DNA from: Youngiibacter multivorans
GTDB taxonomy: Bacteria; Bacillota; Clostridia; Clostridiales; Clostridiaceae
Direction of reading: 5' to 3'
DNA length: 64,000 nt
Assembly (NCBI RefSeq): GCF_017873395.1
Contig: NZ_JAGGKC010000004.1
Location: 84,722 to 148,721 of the forward strand
Shown one piece after another: positions 35,408 through 43,651 of the stretch. Each line of letters opens with the position of its first letter. Position 1 is the first letter of the stretch. The translations under genes and the position numbers were made by a program. The notes under the pieces were generated by a model. The model saw only the letters and a program-made list of their open reading frames with translations. It did not search any database and was not told the origin of the DNA.

Positions 35408-35700
35408 TAAGGATATACGAGCCTGACATATGCGTCTCAATGGCCTGTGGAATGGAAAGGGAAGAGGAGCTGAAGGATCTGGCAAGGTTTGTAAGGCAGC
35501 TTCGAAAAGAAGGCATCGACATCATGAGATACAATTATACCCTTCACAAGGAGAGATTCCTTGAAGAACCACTGGTTAAAGGATATGATTTTGAAGCGCC
35601 GGACAGCCAGCCTGTGACTGTTGCTTTTGGAGAAATCGTCATTTCCGGAAGATATCCTGACATAGATGAACTAAGGAAGCTTGTGAAAAGGGCAAAATGA
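35404..35700 (+). CDS. ArsD-like arsenic metallochaperone/repressor
   Basis: The 98-residue protein follows the ArsD pattern: IRIYEPDIC at the start, a middle RYNYTLHKERFLEEPLVKG, and ISGRYPDIDELRKL at the end. ArsD normally has vicinal cysteines (CC) plus a third; here only Cys10 and Cys15 in CVSMAC are seen, so metal binding may differ. It is translationally coupled to the ArsC-like gene. No ArsA, ArsB, Acr3 or ArsR is present in the surrounding genes. Confidence 0.7.
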   Translation: MIRIYEPDICVSMACGMEREEELKDLARFVRQLRKEGIDIMRYNYTLHKERFLEEPLVKGYDFEAPDSQPVTVAFGEIVISGRYPDIDELRKLVKRAK

Positions 35701-35748
35701 TTCGAAAAATGTGAGTTTCAGTTACATAACATAAGATATGGAAACCAA

Positions 35749-35775
35749 AAGCCGAAGATTTGCAGTCTTCGGCTT
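35749..35775. terminator. Hairpin after the ArsC/ArsD-like pair
   Basis: A perfect 10-bp stem (AAGCCGAAGA with TCTTCGGCTT) with a 7-base loop. There is no T-tract on the plus strand; TTTT follows on the minus strand, so terminator activity for the pair is uncertain. Confidence 0.45.
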
Positions 35776-35882
35776 AAAAATTACCTGAATTTTACAAATG
35801 CAAAGGTTTCCGCAGTTTCTTCTCATTTGGCTCAGTATGATATATGATTAGTGTAAGTATTAACGAAGATGGAGATGGTTTG

Positions 35883-37871
35883 ATGAACGGGGGAGTAACA
35901 GACAGGATTTGCACCAAAGAAAGAGACATTGATTACCTTACGCTGCTTGCAAAGCAGTATCCGTCAATTAGCGATGCGACAACAGAGATAGTGAACCTTC
36001 AGGCGATACTGGACCTTCCAAAAGGCACTGAACACTTCATATCTGATGTCCACGGCGAGTATGAGTCTTTCAGGCATGTCTTGAAGAATGCTTCAGGAGT
36101 CGTAAAGACAAAGATCAACGAGATTTTCGGGAATGCGCTGAGGGAGAGCGAAAAGCAGGACCTTGCAACTCTCATTTACTATCCTGAGGAGAAGTTGGAC
36201 CAGATCGATATCAGTGAAAGGGAGATGAAGGACTGGTATATAACAGCCCTATACAGGCTAATTCAGGTTGCAAAGAGAGTTTCATCGAAGTATACGAGAT
36301 CGAAGGTAAGGAAGGCATTTCCGCCGGAGTTCGCCTATATCCTGGAAGAGCTTATTAATGAGAGTGAGGACAGGATTAACAAGCAGGAATACTACAACAG
36401 GATCATTGAAACCATAGTCGAGCTCGACAGGGCGAAGGCGTTCATAGTTGCAATATCGAACCTGATCCAGAGGCTTTCCATAGACAGGCTTCATATCATC
36501 GGGGACGTGTTCGACAGAGGACCTGGTGCTGACATAATAATGGATACATTGATATCCTACCATTCAATGGATTTCCAGTGGGGTAACCATGACATCATAT
36601 GGATGGGAGCGGCAGCGGGAAGCCCTGCGCTCATATGCAATGTAATAAGGATAACAGCGAGATATGACAATCTGACCATACTTGAGGACAGGTACGGGAT
36701 AAATCTTCTGCCCCTAGCACGGTTCGCATCAGAACACTACAGCGGTCATGACCTGAAGCCTTTCTGGCCAAAGGGAAGCGAATCCTTTGAGAAGAGCCAG
36801 AAGGAGCTTGAGATGACAGCCCTTATGCACAAGGCCATTTTTGTCATACAGATGAAGCTTGAAGGGCAGCTTATATACAGGCATCCTGAGTACAAGATGA
36901 ATGACAGGATGATTCTTGACGTCATAGACTACGAGAAGGGTACTGTCATGATTGACGGAAAGGAGTACAAGCTCAGCAGCTGCGACTTCCCGACAATAGA
37001 CCCAAAGAACCCATTCCTTCTTACCGACGATGAGAAGGACATGGTGGAGAGGCTTAAGAATTCCTTCCAGAATTCATACAGGCTCAACGAGCATATGAGG
37101 ACACTCTATTCTAAAGGCAGCATGTATCTTGTGTTCAATGCAAATCTTCTGATACACGGCTGCGTTCCGATGAACAGTGACGGAACCTTCATGCCGGTAA
37201 ATATAGATGGAGAGGAATGCGTTGGAAGGGATGCCATGGACAGGCTTGAAAGGCTTGCAAGGCAGGGCTACTACGACAATGATCCCATAAGGAGGGAGGC
37301 CGGTCAGGATGCCATGTGGTATCTCTGGTGCGGACCTGCATCACCACTATTTGCCAAGAGCAAGATGGCTACCTTCGAGAGGTATTTCCTAGCAGAGAAG
37401 GAAACCCATAAGGAAGTTAACAACGACTACTACACTAACAGGGACAATGTGGAATGGATAGAGAAGATTCTCGAGGATTTTGACCTTGACCCCAATACAT
37501 CGCATATGGTCAATGGCCATGTACCTGTCAAGGTTGTAAAGGGAGAAAGCCCGATAAAGGCAAATGGCAAGCTCCTGGTAATAGACGGAGGCTTCTCAAA
37601 GGCTTACCAGAAGGAAACCGGAATCGCAGGCTACACGCTTATTTACAACTCACACGGCCTGAAGCTTGTAAGCCATGAACCCTTCGAATCAACAGCAAAG
37701 GCAATCGAGGAAGGCATGGACATCGTATCAACAATGGTAGTCCTTGAAAACCTCAGGGACAGACGAAGGGTTTCAGATACAGATATTGGAAAGGATCTGA
37801 AGCTGCAGGTCGAGGACCTTCTGCAGCTGGTCACCGCCTACAGGAAGGGCTATATAATAGAGAAAAAGTAG
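35883..37871 (+). CDS. fbp: Fructose-1,6-bisphosphatase class III
   Basis: The 662-residue protein matches class III FBPase of Firmicutes (about 670 residues). The calcineurin-like metallophosphatase motifs are FISDVHGEYESF, IIGDVFDRGPGAD, WGNHDIIWMGA, and late His residues in VNGHVPVKVVKGE. It removes the 1-phosphate from fructose 1,6-bisphosphate in gluconeogenesis. The ATG at 35883 has GGAG 8 bases upstream; an ATG 39 bases earlier has no ribosome site. Confidence 0.95.
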   Translation: MNGGVTDRICTKERDIDYLTLLAKQYPSISDATTEIVNLQAILDLPKGTEHFISDVHGEYESFRHVLKNASGVVKTKINEIFGNALRESEKQDLATLIYYPEEKLDQIDISEREMKDWYITALYRLIQVAKRVSSKYTRSKVRKAFPPEFAYILEELINESEDRINKQEYYNRIIETIVELDRAKAFIVAISNLIQRLSIDRLHIIGDVFDRGPGADIIMDTLISYHSMDFQWGNHDIIWMGAAAGSPALICNVIRITARYDNLTILEDRYGINLLPLARFASEHYSGHDLKPFWPKGSESFEKSQKELEMTALMHKAIFVIQMKLEGQLIYRHPEYKMNDRMILDVIDYEKGTVMIDGKEYKLSSCDFPTIDPKNPFLLTDDEKDMVERLKNSFQNSYRLNEHMRTLYSKGSMYLVFNANLLIHGCVPMNSDGTFMPVNIDGEECVGRDAMDRLERLARQGYYDNDPIRREAGQDAMWYLWCGPASPLFAKSKMATFERYFLAEKETHKEVNNDYYTNRDNVEWIEKILEDFDLDPNTSHMVNGHVPVKVVKGESPIKANGKLLVIDGGFSKAYQKETGIAGYTLIYNSHGLKLVSHEPFESTAKAIEEGMDIVSTMVVLENLRDRRRVSDTDIGKDLKLQVEDLLQLVTAYRKGYIIEKK

Positions 37872-37877
37872 AAGGAA

Positions 37878-37911
37878 GGGTGCCGCTAGACTGTGGCACC
37901 CTGATTTTTTT
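37878..37911 (+). terminator. Terminator of fbp
   Basis: GGGTGCC pairs with GGCACCC around a 10-base loop and is followed by a run of Ts. Confidence 0.85.
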
Positions 37912-38008
37912 ACATCTTCGATTATCATTAAGATCCTGTATGATATGATGGTATATAATAAGAGCAATAACTGAAGGTCAACATTTTAGTACATCAGGAG
38001 GTATGGTG

Positions 38009-38401
38009 ATGCTCGGGAAGCGATTCATCTGGATATATTCTCTAGTCTGGCTCATTACTGGAATATTGCTTGTTGCTGCAGATACGGTAGATTGGCTGAT
38101 GGATTCCCTCGTTCTGAGGTATCTGGCTATACCAGCTATAGTCATAGCCATGGCATTTTATGCTGTTAAGCAGATACCTGGAGTGAATGATATGAAGGTC
38201 AGCAGGCCTAAGATTACAATCATCATAATCGGCAGTTCGGTCGTATTCACTCTAATCAGAGGGATGGTTCCAGATGGAATCCTGCCAGATTCCATTCTGG
38301 TGGAGCTTTTCATAAAGTACCTGTATTCCCTTGTGCTTCTTCATATCGTACTAAAAACGAGTTTTGCTGAAGGAAATGGAACAGCAGGCAAAGAGCTGTG
38401 A
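38009..38401 (+). CDS. Small multi-pass membrane protein, unknown
   Basis: The 130-residue product is predicted to have four transmembrane helices, with no recognised motif. The ATG at 38009 lies 7 bases after AGGAGG; an in-frame ATG six bases earlier is too close. It is a single gene between terminators. Confidence 0.65.
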   Translation: MLGKRFIWIYSLVWLITGILLVAADTVDWLMDSLVLRYLAIPAIVIAMAFYAVKQIPGVNDMKVSRPKITIIIIGSSVVFTLIRGMVPDGILPDSILVELFIKYLYSLVLLHIVLKTSFAEGNGTAGKEL

Positions 38402-38487
38402 CTTGTCTTAGGAACTGGAGGGTCATGGATTTCTCTGAATTTGAGAAATGAAGATTCAAATATAGATAAAGATCAGGAACCGTATAT

Positions 38488-38532
38488 GGACAGTAAAAGG
38501 GCGCCGCACGCTGCGACACCCTTTTACTGTCC
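38488..38532. terminator. Bidirectional terminator hairpin
   Basis: Arms GGACAGTAAAAGGG and CCCTTTTACTGTCC are perfectly complementary. The inner loop has a further GCA/TGC pairing. It separates the membrane protein gene from the convergent VOC gene. Confidence 0.7.
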
Positions 38533-38576
38533 TGTCAGTTATACGCTGATGGATGACTGATTTGCATTTTGATATT

Positions 38577-39374
38577 CTAGCTGGATATGCCTCTTTTTAC
38601 AGTTATCAGTATGTTGTTAGGGTCCCTTAGCTCTTTGTGGCCTTCTGGTGAATCCTTGAAGAGGGTGTCGAAAGCATCATCTGAAAGGTTGATGACATAG
38701 CCTCTGAGGCCGGGTCGACCGTCCTCCTTCTCCTTTGGGGTTCCTCTAAGCCAGGTGTTCATGCCAATATGGTGATGGTAGCCGTCCCTCGAGGTGAAGA
38801 TTGCTGTCTCAACATCCATCATCTTCTCAATTCCAAATGAATCCCTGTAGAACTTTTCTGATGCATCCAGGTCAAGTACGTGAAGGTGGATGTGTCCTAT
38901 ATCAGTACCATCAGGCATTCCCTGATATGGTCCGTAGGACCTTTCACCGAGAACTCCGTCTAGGTCCATTGCTTCAGTAGTCATGGTGATTTCTCCGTCA
39001 TCGTACCATTCTGATTCTTCCCTGTCCCTGTATACTTCAATGCCATTGCCCTCGGGATCTGAAAGATATACTGCTTCAGAAACCTTGTGGTCTGACGCAC
39101 CTGTTGCGGATATCCTTCTGTCGATGAGATTCTGGATGAAATCCCCCAGGTCCCTTCTTGAAGGCAGCCTTATTGCAAAATGATAAAGACCAACCTCATG
39201 ACGTCTCGAAGCCTTTGTCTCATGAAGTACGATAAGGGTCCTTTTACCTGCCTTGAGCTCTATTGTATCCCCATTCCTTTCGGATGAGAGTCCCAGTGTC
39301 CTGTAATATGCAGCGAGATCCACGATATTTGATGCATTGATGTGCACCTCGCCAATTTCCATTGTCCTTGCCAT
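38577..39374 (-). CDS. Two-domain VOC family protein (CatE-like extradiol dioxygenase)
   Basis: The 265-residue protein contains two glyoxalase/VOC modules. The first starts IGEVHINASNIVDLAAYYRTLGL and ends YLSDPEGNGIEVY; the second has DIGHIHLHVLDLDASEKFYRDSFG and YHHHIGMNTW. His and Glu metal ligands are in place. Relatives are annotated as catechol 2,3-dioxygenase-like; in an anaerobe the true substrate may not be catechol. Confidence 0.82.
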   Translation of the reverse strand: MARTMEIGEVHINASNIVDLAAYYRTLGLSSERNGDTIELKAGKRTLIVLHETKASRRHEVGLYHFAIRLPSRRDLGDFIQNLIDRRISATGASDHKVSEAVYLSDPEGNGIEVYRDREESEWYDDGEITMTTEAMDLDGVLGERSYGPYQGMPDGTDIGHIHLHVLDLDASEKFYRDSFGIEKMMDVETAIFTSRDGYHHHIGMNTWLRGTPKEKEDGRPGLRGYVINLSDDAFDTLFKDSPEGHKELRDPNNILITVKRGISS

Positions 39375-39464
39375 TCTAACCAGTCCTTTGCTTATATTAT
39401 CTAATGATAATGATACACATGTTTCGGACTTCAGTTGTTAATCGGCAATGAACAAAGGTTAAAT

Positions 39465-39495
39465 CATTTGTATAAAATCATATTTTATACAAATG
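39465..39495. repeat. AT-rich perfect palindrome (14-bp arms)
   Basis: CATTTGTATAAAAT and ATTTTATACAAATG are separated by 3 bases. It lies after the DUF1836 gene and upstream of the VOC gene (both minus strand). It may be an operator of the VOC gene or a weak terminator. Confidence 0.5.
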
Positions 39496-39509
39496 AAAAG
39501 GATTGTGAA

Positions 39510-40001
39510 CTAATCCATCTCTCCGATTATCTCTGATGTCAGGTCGCTGAAGTACGAGGCCATTGCTGAAGCTATGAAGGCACGTATGCCCTTGTCTGCT
39601 GAAAGCTGGGACATCTCGTCCATAGCGCTGCTAACTATCCTGTCGAGCTCGTCCTGCATGGAGAGGAATGACCTGTACTGCTTGTACAGAGGAGTCGAAT
39701 CTCCCTTTGCAAGCTCCTGTGATATAGGATGAAGAACTTTCTTAACCTCGGGAAGGCTCTGAGTACCCTTCAGTACCTGAAGCAGTGAAAGCAGCATCAG
39801 ATGTTCCCTTGAGTATTTTTTCCTTATCGGGGGCGGAAGGATCCTGTCCTTCGTATAGTTGTTTATCATGGTCTTGGTAAGAGGCCTTCTTGGATATTTC
39901 TTCTCCATAAAGGTTATGACCTGATCCATATAAAGGTCTATGTCCGTATATTCTTCGATCCTTGGCAGTGGATGCAGCCTTTCGGCTCCTTTTAGCTCCA
40001 T
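39510..40001 (-). CDS. DUF1836-family protein
   Basis: The 163-residue soluble protein shows the family's MerR-HTH-like segment LTKTMINNYTKDRILPPPIRKKYSREHLMLLSLLQVLKG, then a helical C-terminal part. The family is of unknown function, probably regulatory. It is divergent from the hemolysin III gene. Confidence 0.75.
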   Translation of the reverse strand: MELKGAERLHPLPRIEEYTDIDLYMDQVITFMEKKYPRRPLTKTMINNYTKDRILPPPIRKKYSREHLMLLSLLQVLKGTQSLPEVKKVLHPISQELAKGDSTPLYKQYRSFLSMQDELDRIVSSAMDEMSQLSADKGIRAFIASAMASYFSDLTSEIIGEMD

Positions 40002-40050
40002 GTGGCACCTCGCTTTTTACGTAATATAATGTTAATGGAAAAATAATGGA

Positions 40051-40066
40051 CCTGCAATGTTGCAGG
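40051..40066. repeat. Short palindrome in the DUF1836/hemolysin III divergent region
   Basis: CCTGCAA-TG-TTGCAGG is a perfect 16-bp palindrome 85-100 bases from both gene starts, a possible operator for the HTH-bearing DUF1836 protein. This is inference only. Confidence 0.35.
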
Positions 40067-40134
40067 ATGTACTTTCTTGTGTATAATAAGAATATGATAA
40101 CACATAGTTTTGAAAACTACATCAGGAGGATTAA

Positions 40135-40779
40135 ATGAAAAATATATTAAGAGAACCAGTCAACTCACTTACCCACCTGGGAGGTGCAGTCCTTTCGGTA
40201 TTCGGCCTCATCATTCTCGTAGTCCAGAGGGTTCTGTCAGGAACAGGAGCCAAAGATATAACAGGAGCTGCGATCTTCGGAGTGAGCCTTATACTTTTGT
40301 ACCTTGCGAGCGGAATTTACCATGGCTACATGGGAAGCGAGAAGCAGATCCTGAAACTCAAGAAGCTCGACCACAGCATGATATACGTCCTAATTGCAGG
40401 CACCTACACACCGGTGCTTCTTACAATACTATCCGGATGGCAGAGAGTGGCGATGCTTGCTGTGATCTGGGGAATCGCGGCGCTTGGGATAATCCTCAAG
40501 ATATTCGTGAATGGAATTCCAAGGGCTGTATACACCTCAGGCTACATACTGATGGGCTGGATAGTCGTATTTTTTATAAAGCCGATATATCTCGCAGTAC
40601 CGTTCACAGGATTCCTGCTTCTGGCTCTGGGTGGGCTTCTTTATACCATCGGTGGCTTCATATACATCATTAAGAAGCCCAATTTTGCGCTTTCCTTTGG
40701 CTTCCATGAGCTTTTCCACCTCTTCATACTTGGAGGGAGCATACTTCACTATTTCTTCATATTCGGATATATGGCGTAG
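40135..40779 (+). CDS. Hemolysin III/PAQR-family membrane protein
   Basis: The 214-residue protein has seven hydrophobic segments and PAQR-type residues: EPVNSLTHLGGAVLS near the start, YHGYMGSEK and KLDHSMIYVLIAGTYTPV, and a late FHELFHLFILGGSILHYFF with His ligands for zinc. AGGAGG precedes the ATG. Family roles include membrane-fluidity homeostasis (TrhA); hemolytic activity should not be assumed. Confidence 0.9.
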   Translation: MKNILREPVNSLTHLGGAVLSVFGLIILVVQRVLSGTGAKDITGAAIFGVSLILLYLASGIYHGYMGSEKQILKLKKLDHSMIYVLIAGTYTPVLLTILSGWQRVAMLAVIWGIAALGIILKIFVNGIPRAVYTSGYILMGWIVVFFIKPIYLAVPFTGFLLLALGGLLYTIGGFIYIIKKPNFALSFGFHELFHLFILGGSILHYFFIFGYMA

Positions 40780-40828
40780 ACAAAAAGATATTTTCAAAAG
40801 GTTTACATATAAATTAACGGAACACATT

Positions 40829-40868
40829 CAGGTTTGTATTGATGAATCATCGATGCAAACCTGTTTTT
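40829..40868 (+). terminator. Terminator of the hemolysin III gene
   Basis: A stem of about 16 bp with two G-U pairs (CAGGTTTGTATTGATG with CATCGATGCAAACCTG) is followed by TTTTTG. Confidence 0.8.
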
Positions 40869-40888
40869 GTTGCGAAAAAGATAAGTAT

Positions 40889-40904
40889 TCACACTAATGT
40901 GTGA
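40889..40904. promoter_or_regulatory. Palindrome TCACAC-TAAT-GTGTGA upstream of the M23 gene
   Basis: A perfect 16-bp palindrome about 120 bases before the peptidase start. It is a possible regulator site; no protein can be assigned. Confidence 0.35.
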
Positions 40905-41024
40905 TGAACTCATAAACATGACAAAAAGTTTACAAATCTTTACAAGTTCTTCACACCGCTAATTTATTATGTGGAAGTCGGATTCGTTCGGGGGTCGGCA
41001 CGTTTGACAGTATGGAGGGGTAAA

Positions 41025-42056
41025 ATGAGAAGTATCAAGGCAGCGGTGGCAGCCGTAGCATTGGCAGTGTTCATAATAGGAACCGGAGCTGTGACAGTTT
41101 ATGCAGATGGAAATCCAAGGGCAGAGCTTACAGCTATAAACAAGGAACTTAAGGCTAAGGCAGCGGAAGAGACAGCGGCGAAGGCTGAATCTGAAACAAA
41201 AACAGCTGAAATGGCAAACTTTGGTGAAGAGATCAACTCCTATACCATACATAGCGAATATCTTCAGGAGACGCTGGATATCATAAATGCTAAGCTTGGC
41301 ATAATGGAAACTGAAAGGCCCAGCGCATTCAGGAAACTCTTGTTGACACTTACAAACGGATATACAGTACTTGACCAGTACACCGAATATGTTGCATTAT
41401 CATCTGACCTTCAGTCATTCAAGAAGATAAATCTTCTTGACATGAGCGACGAAGATGCCGAGAAGGTAGTTGAAGGACTGCAAGCTAGAAAAGCATCCTT
41501 GGAGAATGAGCTTATCCAGATAGCGGAGCAGAAGATTTTACTTCAGAGCGGAATTGACACCAGAATGGAAGAGCTTACGGCTCTTGATTCAAGGCTCAAT
41601 GAGCTTGGCGTAGAGATACAGCAGCTTTCAGGTGAGAAGTCAAAGAAGGAAGCTGAAGTCAAGAAGGCTGAATCCTTTATAAAGCCGGCATCAGGAAGAG
41701 TTTCAAGTCCATTCGGATACAGGATCCATCCTGTTACCGGAGCAAGAAGCATGCATACCGGAATTGACATTGCAAACGGCTCAGGAACTTCAATACTCGC
41801 TTCAAGAGGCGGGATTGTGGAAAGAGTCGGATACGAAGGAAGCTACGGAAAGATAGTAATAATAAACCATGGCGGCGGGCTGACAAGCCTCTACGCACAC
41901 CTCAGCTCCTACAGCGTAAAGGTAGGACAGAGGGTTGAGCAGGGCCAGAGGATCGGATCAATGGGAAGCACCGGAAGGGCTACAGGACCTCATCTTCACT
42001 TTGAGATAAGGGTCAACGGAACAGCCGTGAATCCATATAAATATATAGGTAATTAA
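41025..42056 (+). CDS. Exported M23-family peptidase with N-terminal coiled coil
   Basis: The 343-residue protein has a signal peptide (cleavage near VYADG), a long Lys/Glu/Ala-rich coiled-coil region (about 30-220), and a C-terminal M23/LytM domain. Zinc ligands are visible: MHTGIDIANG (His and Asp) and GPHLHFEIRVNG (HxH). The architecture is like EnvC/NlpD-type cell wall hydrolases or activators, but all zinc ligands are present, so it is probably catalytic. GGAGGGG precedes the chosen ATG; an upstream in-frame GTG lacks a signal start. Confidence 0.9.
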   Translation: MRSIKAAVAAVALAVFIIGTGAVTVYADGNPRAELTAINKELKAKAAEETAAKAESETKTAEMANFGEEINSYTIHSEYLQETLDIINAKLGIMETERPSAFRKLLLTLTNGYTVLDQYTEYVALSSDLQSFKKINLLDMSDEDAEKVVEGLQARKASLENELIQIAEQKILLQSGIDTRMEELTALDSRLNELGVEIQQLSGEKSKKEAEVKKAESFIKPASGRVSSPFGYRIHPVTGARSMHTGIDIANGSGTSILASRGGIVERVGYEGSYGKIVIINHGGGLTSLYAHLSSYSVKVGQRVEQGQRIGSMGSTGRATGPHLHFEIRVNGTAVNPYKYIGN

Positions 42057-42060
42057 TGAT

Positions 42061-42088
42061 AAGGGATCCGCTGAGGATCCCTTTTTAA
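42061..42088 (+). terminator. Terminator of the M23 peptidase gene
   Basis: A perfect stem AAGGGATCC/GGATCCCTT with a 4-base loop, then TTTAA. Confidence 0.8.
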
Positions 42089-42310
42089 TGCCATGAAAAC
42101 AAGGTCCGGCTATGGCAGCTGAATATCCGTATGCATTTTCAAGCACTTTCAGATTAAGTGAAGCATTAAATCCTATTTTTTCTCAATCTTTAACTTTTCT
42201 CATCTTCATCAAGGAGCATGTCAATGAGTTGACTCCATTACGATGGACTTAGTATAATCTATATGCGCCTAAGATTTAGGTGGTGCAAATAGGATATAGA
42301 GGAGATAAAT

Positions 42311-42538
42311 ATGAATCCAGGACAGAAAATGTTCTATGACTTTTTCATCGAACGGGCACTTGAAGACAAGAAAGACGAGGCAAGGGGATTGCTGGAGGAG
42401 AGCTTCGTAAGGCAGGCTGCCGGAACCTTCAATATGGCGTATCTACAGGAAATCATGCCGAAATTCTTCAGTGTGGTAAAGCCCGAAGCAATCGATGAGG
42501 TAAAGGAAGCAATGAACCACTTTGCTTCAAGGCTGTAA
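42311..42538 (+). CDS. Small soluble protein, unknown
   Basis: The 75-residue helical acidic/basic protein starts MNPGQKMFYDFFIERALEDK. There is no recognised motif. AGGAG precedes the ATG (gaggagat), and it has its own terminator, so it is a genuine short gene. Confidence 0.7.
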   Translation: MNPGQKMFYDFFIERALEDKKDEARGLLEESFVRQAAGTFNMAYLQEIMPKFFSVVKPEAIDEVKEAMNHFASRL

Positions 42539-42546
42539 AATTCAAG

Positions 42547-42573
42547 AGCACCTCCGGGTGCTTTTCTTTTTTT
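42547..42573 (+). terminator. Terminator of the small gene
   Basis: AGCACC pairs with GGTGCT across a short loop and is followed by TTTTCTTTTTTT. Confidence 0.75.
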
Positions 42574-42878
42574 GACTTGAGCAGAAAATCAGCTTCAAGA
42601 ACTGTATAATATTGTTAACAGGGCTGCATGAAACTGTTTGCCAGTAAGAAAGATGCAGACTCGAATAGAATAAGGAAGCGTTGCTTGCGGTATCTGGAAC
42701 TCGCCACCCAGGCAATCAGAGGCAGGTATCGTCTTAAGATGACCTGATGTGCGAAGTGGAGACTGGTTTAACAGGACATTCCAAAATATTGGTTCTAAAG
42801 AAGGCTGCACTTGTATTAGCGTAAGGCAAGCTGAACATAATGTAACGGGAAGTAATTAATTCTAGGGAGGAAACGAAA
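42574..42878 (+). other. Gene-free interval, possible structured RNA or long ydbC leader
   Basis: A TATAAT box lies at 42605-42610, but no matching -35 is seen. Downstream bases contain local pairings, such as CAGGTATCG with its partner in GATGACCTG near 42724-42747, and a possible long-range CTGTT..CCAG/CTGG..AACAG stem. There is no open frame with a ribosome site and no intrinsic terminator before ydbC. It could be the leader of ydbC or an unrecognised small RNA. Confidence 0.3.
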
Positions 42879-43100
42879 ATGGCAGAGATAAAGTATGAGG
42901 TCAGGGAAAAGCACGGAGTGCTGTCGCGAAACAAGTCAGGATGGACAAAAGAGGTGCGGAGCATATCATGGAACGACAAGGATGCCAAATTCGACATAAG
43001 GGAATGGTCTCCTGACGATGAGAAGATGGGAAAGGGAATAACGCTGTCTACCGATGAAATGCGTGAGCTGAAGAAGATACTTAACGGATTGGACCTGTAG
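42879..43100 (+). CDS. YdbC-like PC4/p15 single-stranded nucleic-acid-binding protein
   Basis: The 73-residue protein matches the bacterial YdbC family: MAEIKYEVREKHGVLS at the start, GWTKEVRSISWN, KFDIREWSPD and MGKGITLS, a PC4-like beta sheet followed by one helix. Family members bind single-stranded DNA/RNA as dimers. GGGAGG precedes the ATG, and a strong terminator follows. Confidence 0.85.
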   Translation: MAEIKYEVREKHGVLSRNKSGWTKEVRSISWNDKDAKFDIREWSPDDEKMGKGITLSTDEMRELKKILNGLDL

Positions 43101-43109
43101 GATACAATG

Positions 43110-43136
43110 AGTCTTGGGAAACCAAGACTTTTTTTC
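43110..43136 (+). terminator. Terminator of ydbC-like gene
   Basis: A perfect stem AGTCTTGG/CCAAGACT with a GAAA loop, then seven Ts. Confidence 0.88.
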
Positions 43137-43181
43137 TGTATACTTGAAATCACCGGAAGACTGGCTATCAGTATCAGGTAG

Positions 43182-43214
43182 TTATCCACCATATCCACAA
43201 TATGTTGTGGATAA
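43182..43214. repeat. Cluster of three DnaA-box-like sequences
   Basis: TTATCCACC at 43182, ATATCCACA at about 43191, and TGTGGATAA at 43206-43214 (a perfect TTATCCACA on the other strand) lie within 33 bases. dnaA, dnaN or other origin genes are not in the window, so this may be a DnaA-titrating or regulatory site rather than an origin. Confidence 0.5.
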
Positions 43215-43262
43215 ATCTGAATTAAGACACAATATATAGGGAATGTTTCAATATAAACCTAA

Positions 43263-43291
43263 TTGACATTATAGAACATATGTTCTATAAT
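43263..43291 (+). promoter_or_regulatory. Consensus sigma-A promoter with embedded LexA (SOS) box
   Basis: TTGACA and TATAAT are perfect and separated by 17 bases. Centred in the spacer is a 22-bp palindrome (43269-43290) containing GAACATATGTTC, which fits the Gram-positive SOS box GAAC-N4-GTTC. LexA bound here would block polymerase directly. Confidence 0.8.
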
Positions 43292-43364
43292 TGAGTTAAA
43301 GCAGTATAGTCGGATTTTAGGAAGCCGGCATTATCCTCAATTACCGTGATTCGAGGTGATTTCA

Positions 43365-43616
43365 TTGAAAACCCCATGCGAAGTGGTTTCCCTGTTCAGG
43401 GATGGTAGGGTGTACCCGTTCAGATTCAGGTATTACTCAATTGAGAGCGTGGATTACAGGATCGTTGATGTTGAAAAGGTGAACTTCGTAAGGGAAAATG
43501 ACAGGAACGGTCTCGTGGAGAGGACATATAACGTGACTGGAAGGGTGAAGAGGCAGAGAAATAAGTATGACCTCTATCAGGACCCAAGGACCAAATCGTG
43601 GTATATCCTGAAATGA
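43365..43616 (+). CDS. Small SOS-controlled protein (DUF6504-like)
   Basis: The 83-residue protein contains RVYPFRFRYYSIESVDYRIVDVEKV and a C-terminal KYDLYQDPRTKSWYILK. This layout resembles the small DUF6504-type proteins that accompany mutasome genes (ImuB/DnaE2) elsewhere; that link is by resemblance only. GAGGTGAT precedes a TTG start. The perfect promoter with a LexA box lies 74 bases upstream. A DNA-damage role is the natural inference. Confidence 0.65.
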   Translation: MKTPCEVVSLFRDGRVYPFRFRYYSIESVDYRIVDVEKVNFVRENDRNGLVERTYNVTGRVKRQRNKYDLYQDPRTKSWYILK

Positions 43617-43645
43617 AAAAGCACAAGCGGTCAGCTTGTGCTTTT
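43617..43645. terminator. Bidirectional terminator after the SOS gene
   Basis: A perfect 12-bp stem AAAAGCACAAGC/GCTTGTGCTTTT lies between convergent genes, with A- and T-tracts on both sides. Confidence 0.85.
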
Positions 43646-43651
43646 GTGCCT

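Noticed and set aside
39396..39415. Possible Fur/PerR-like box upstream of the VOC gene
   Set aside because: It contains GATAAT-like units, but not the symmetric 7-1-7 arrangement; the match is too weak in A+T-rich DNA.
40110..40673. 187-codon frame overlapping the hemolysin III gene
   Set aside because: The protein is low-quality (Arg/His/Pro-rich), while the overlapping frame encodes a clear seven-helix PAQR protein with a ribosome site.
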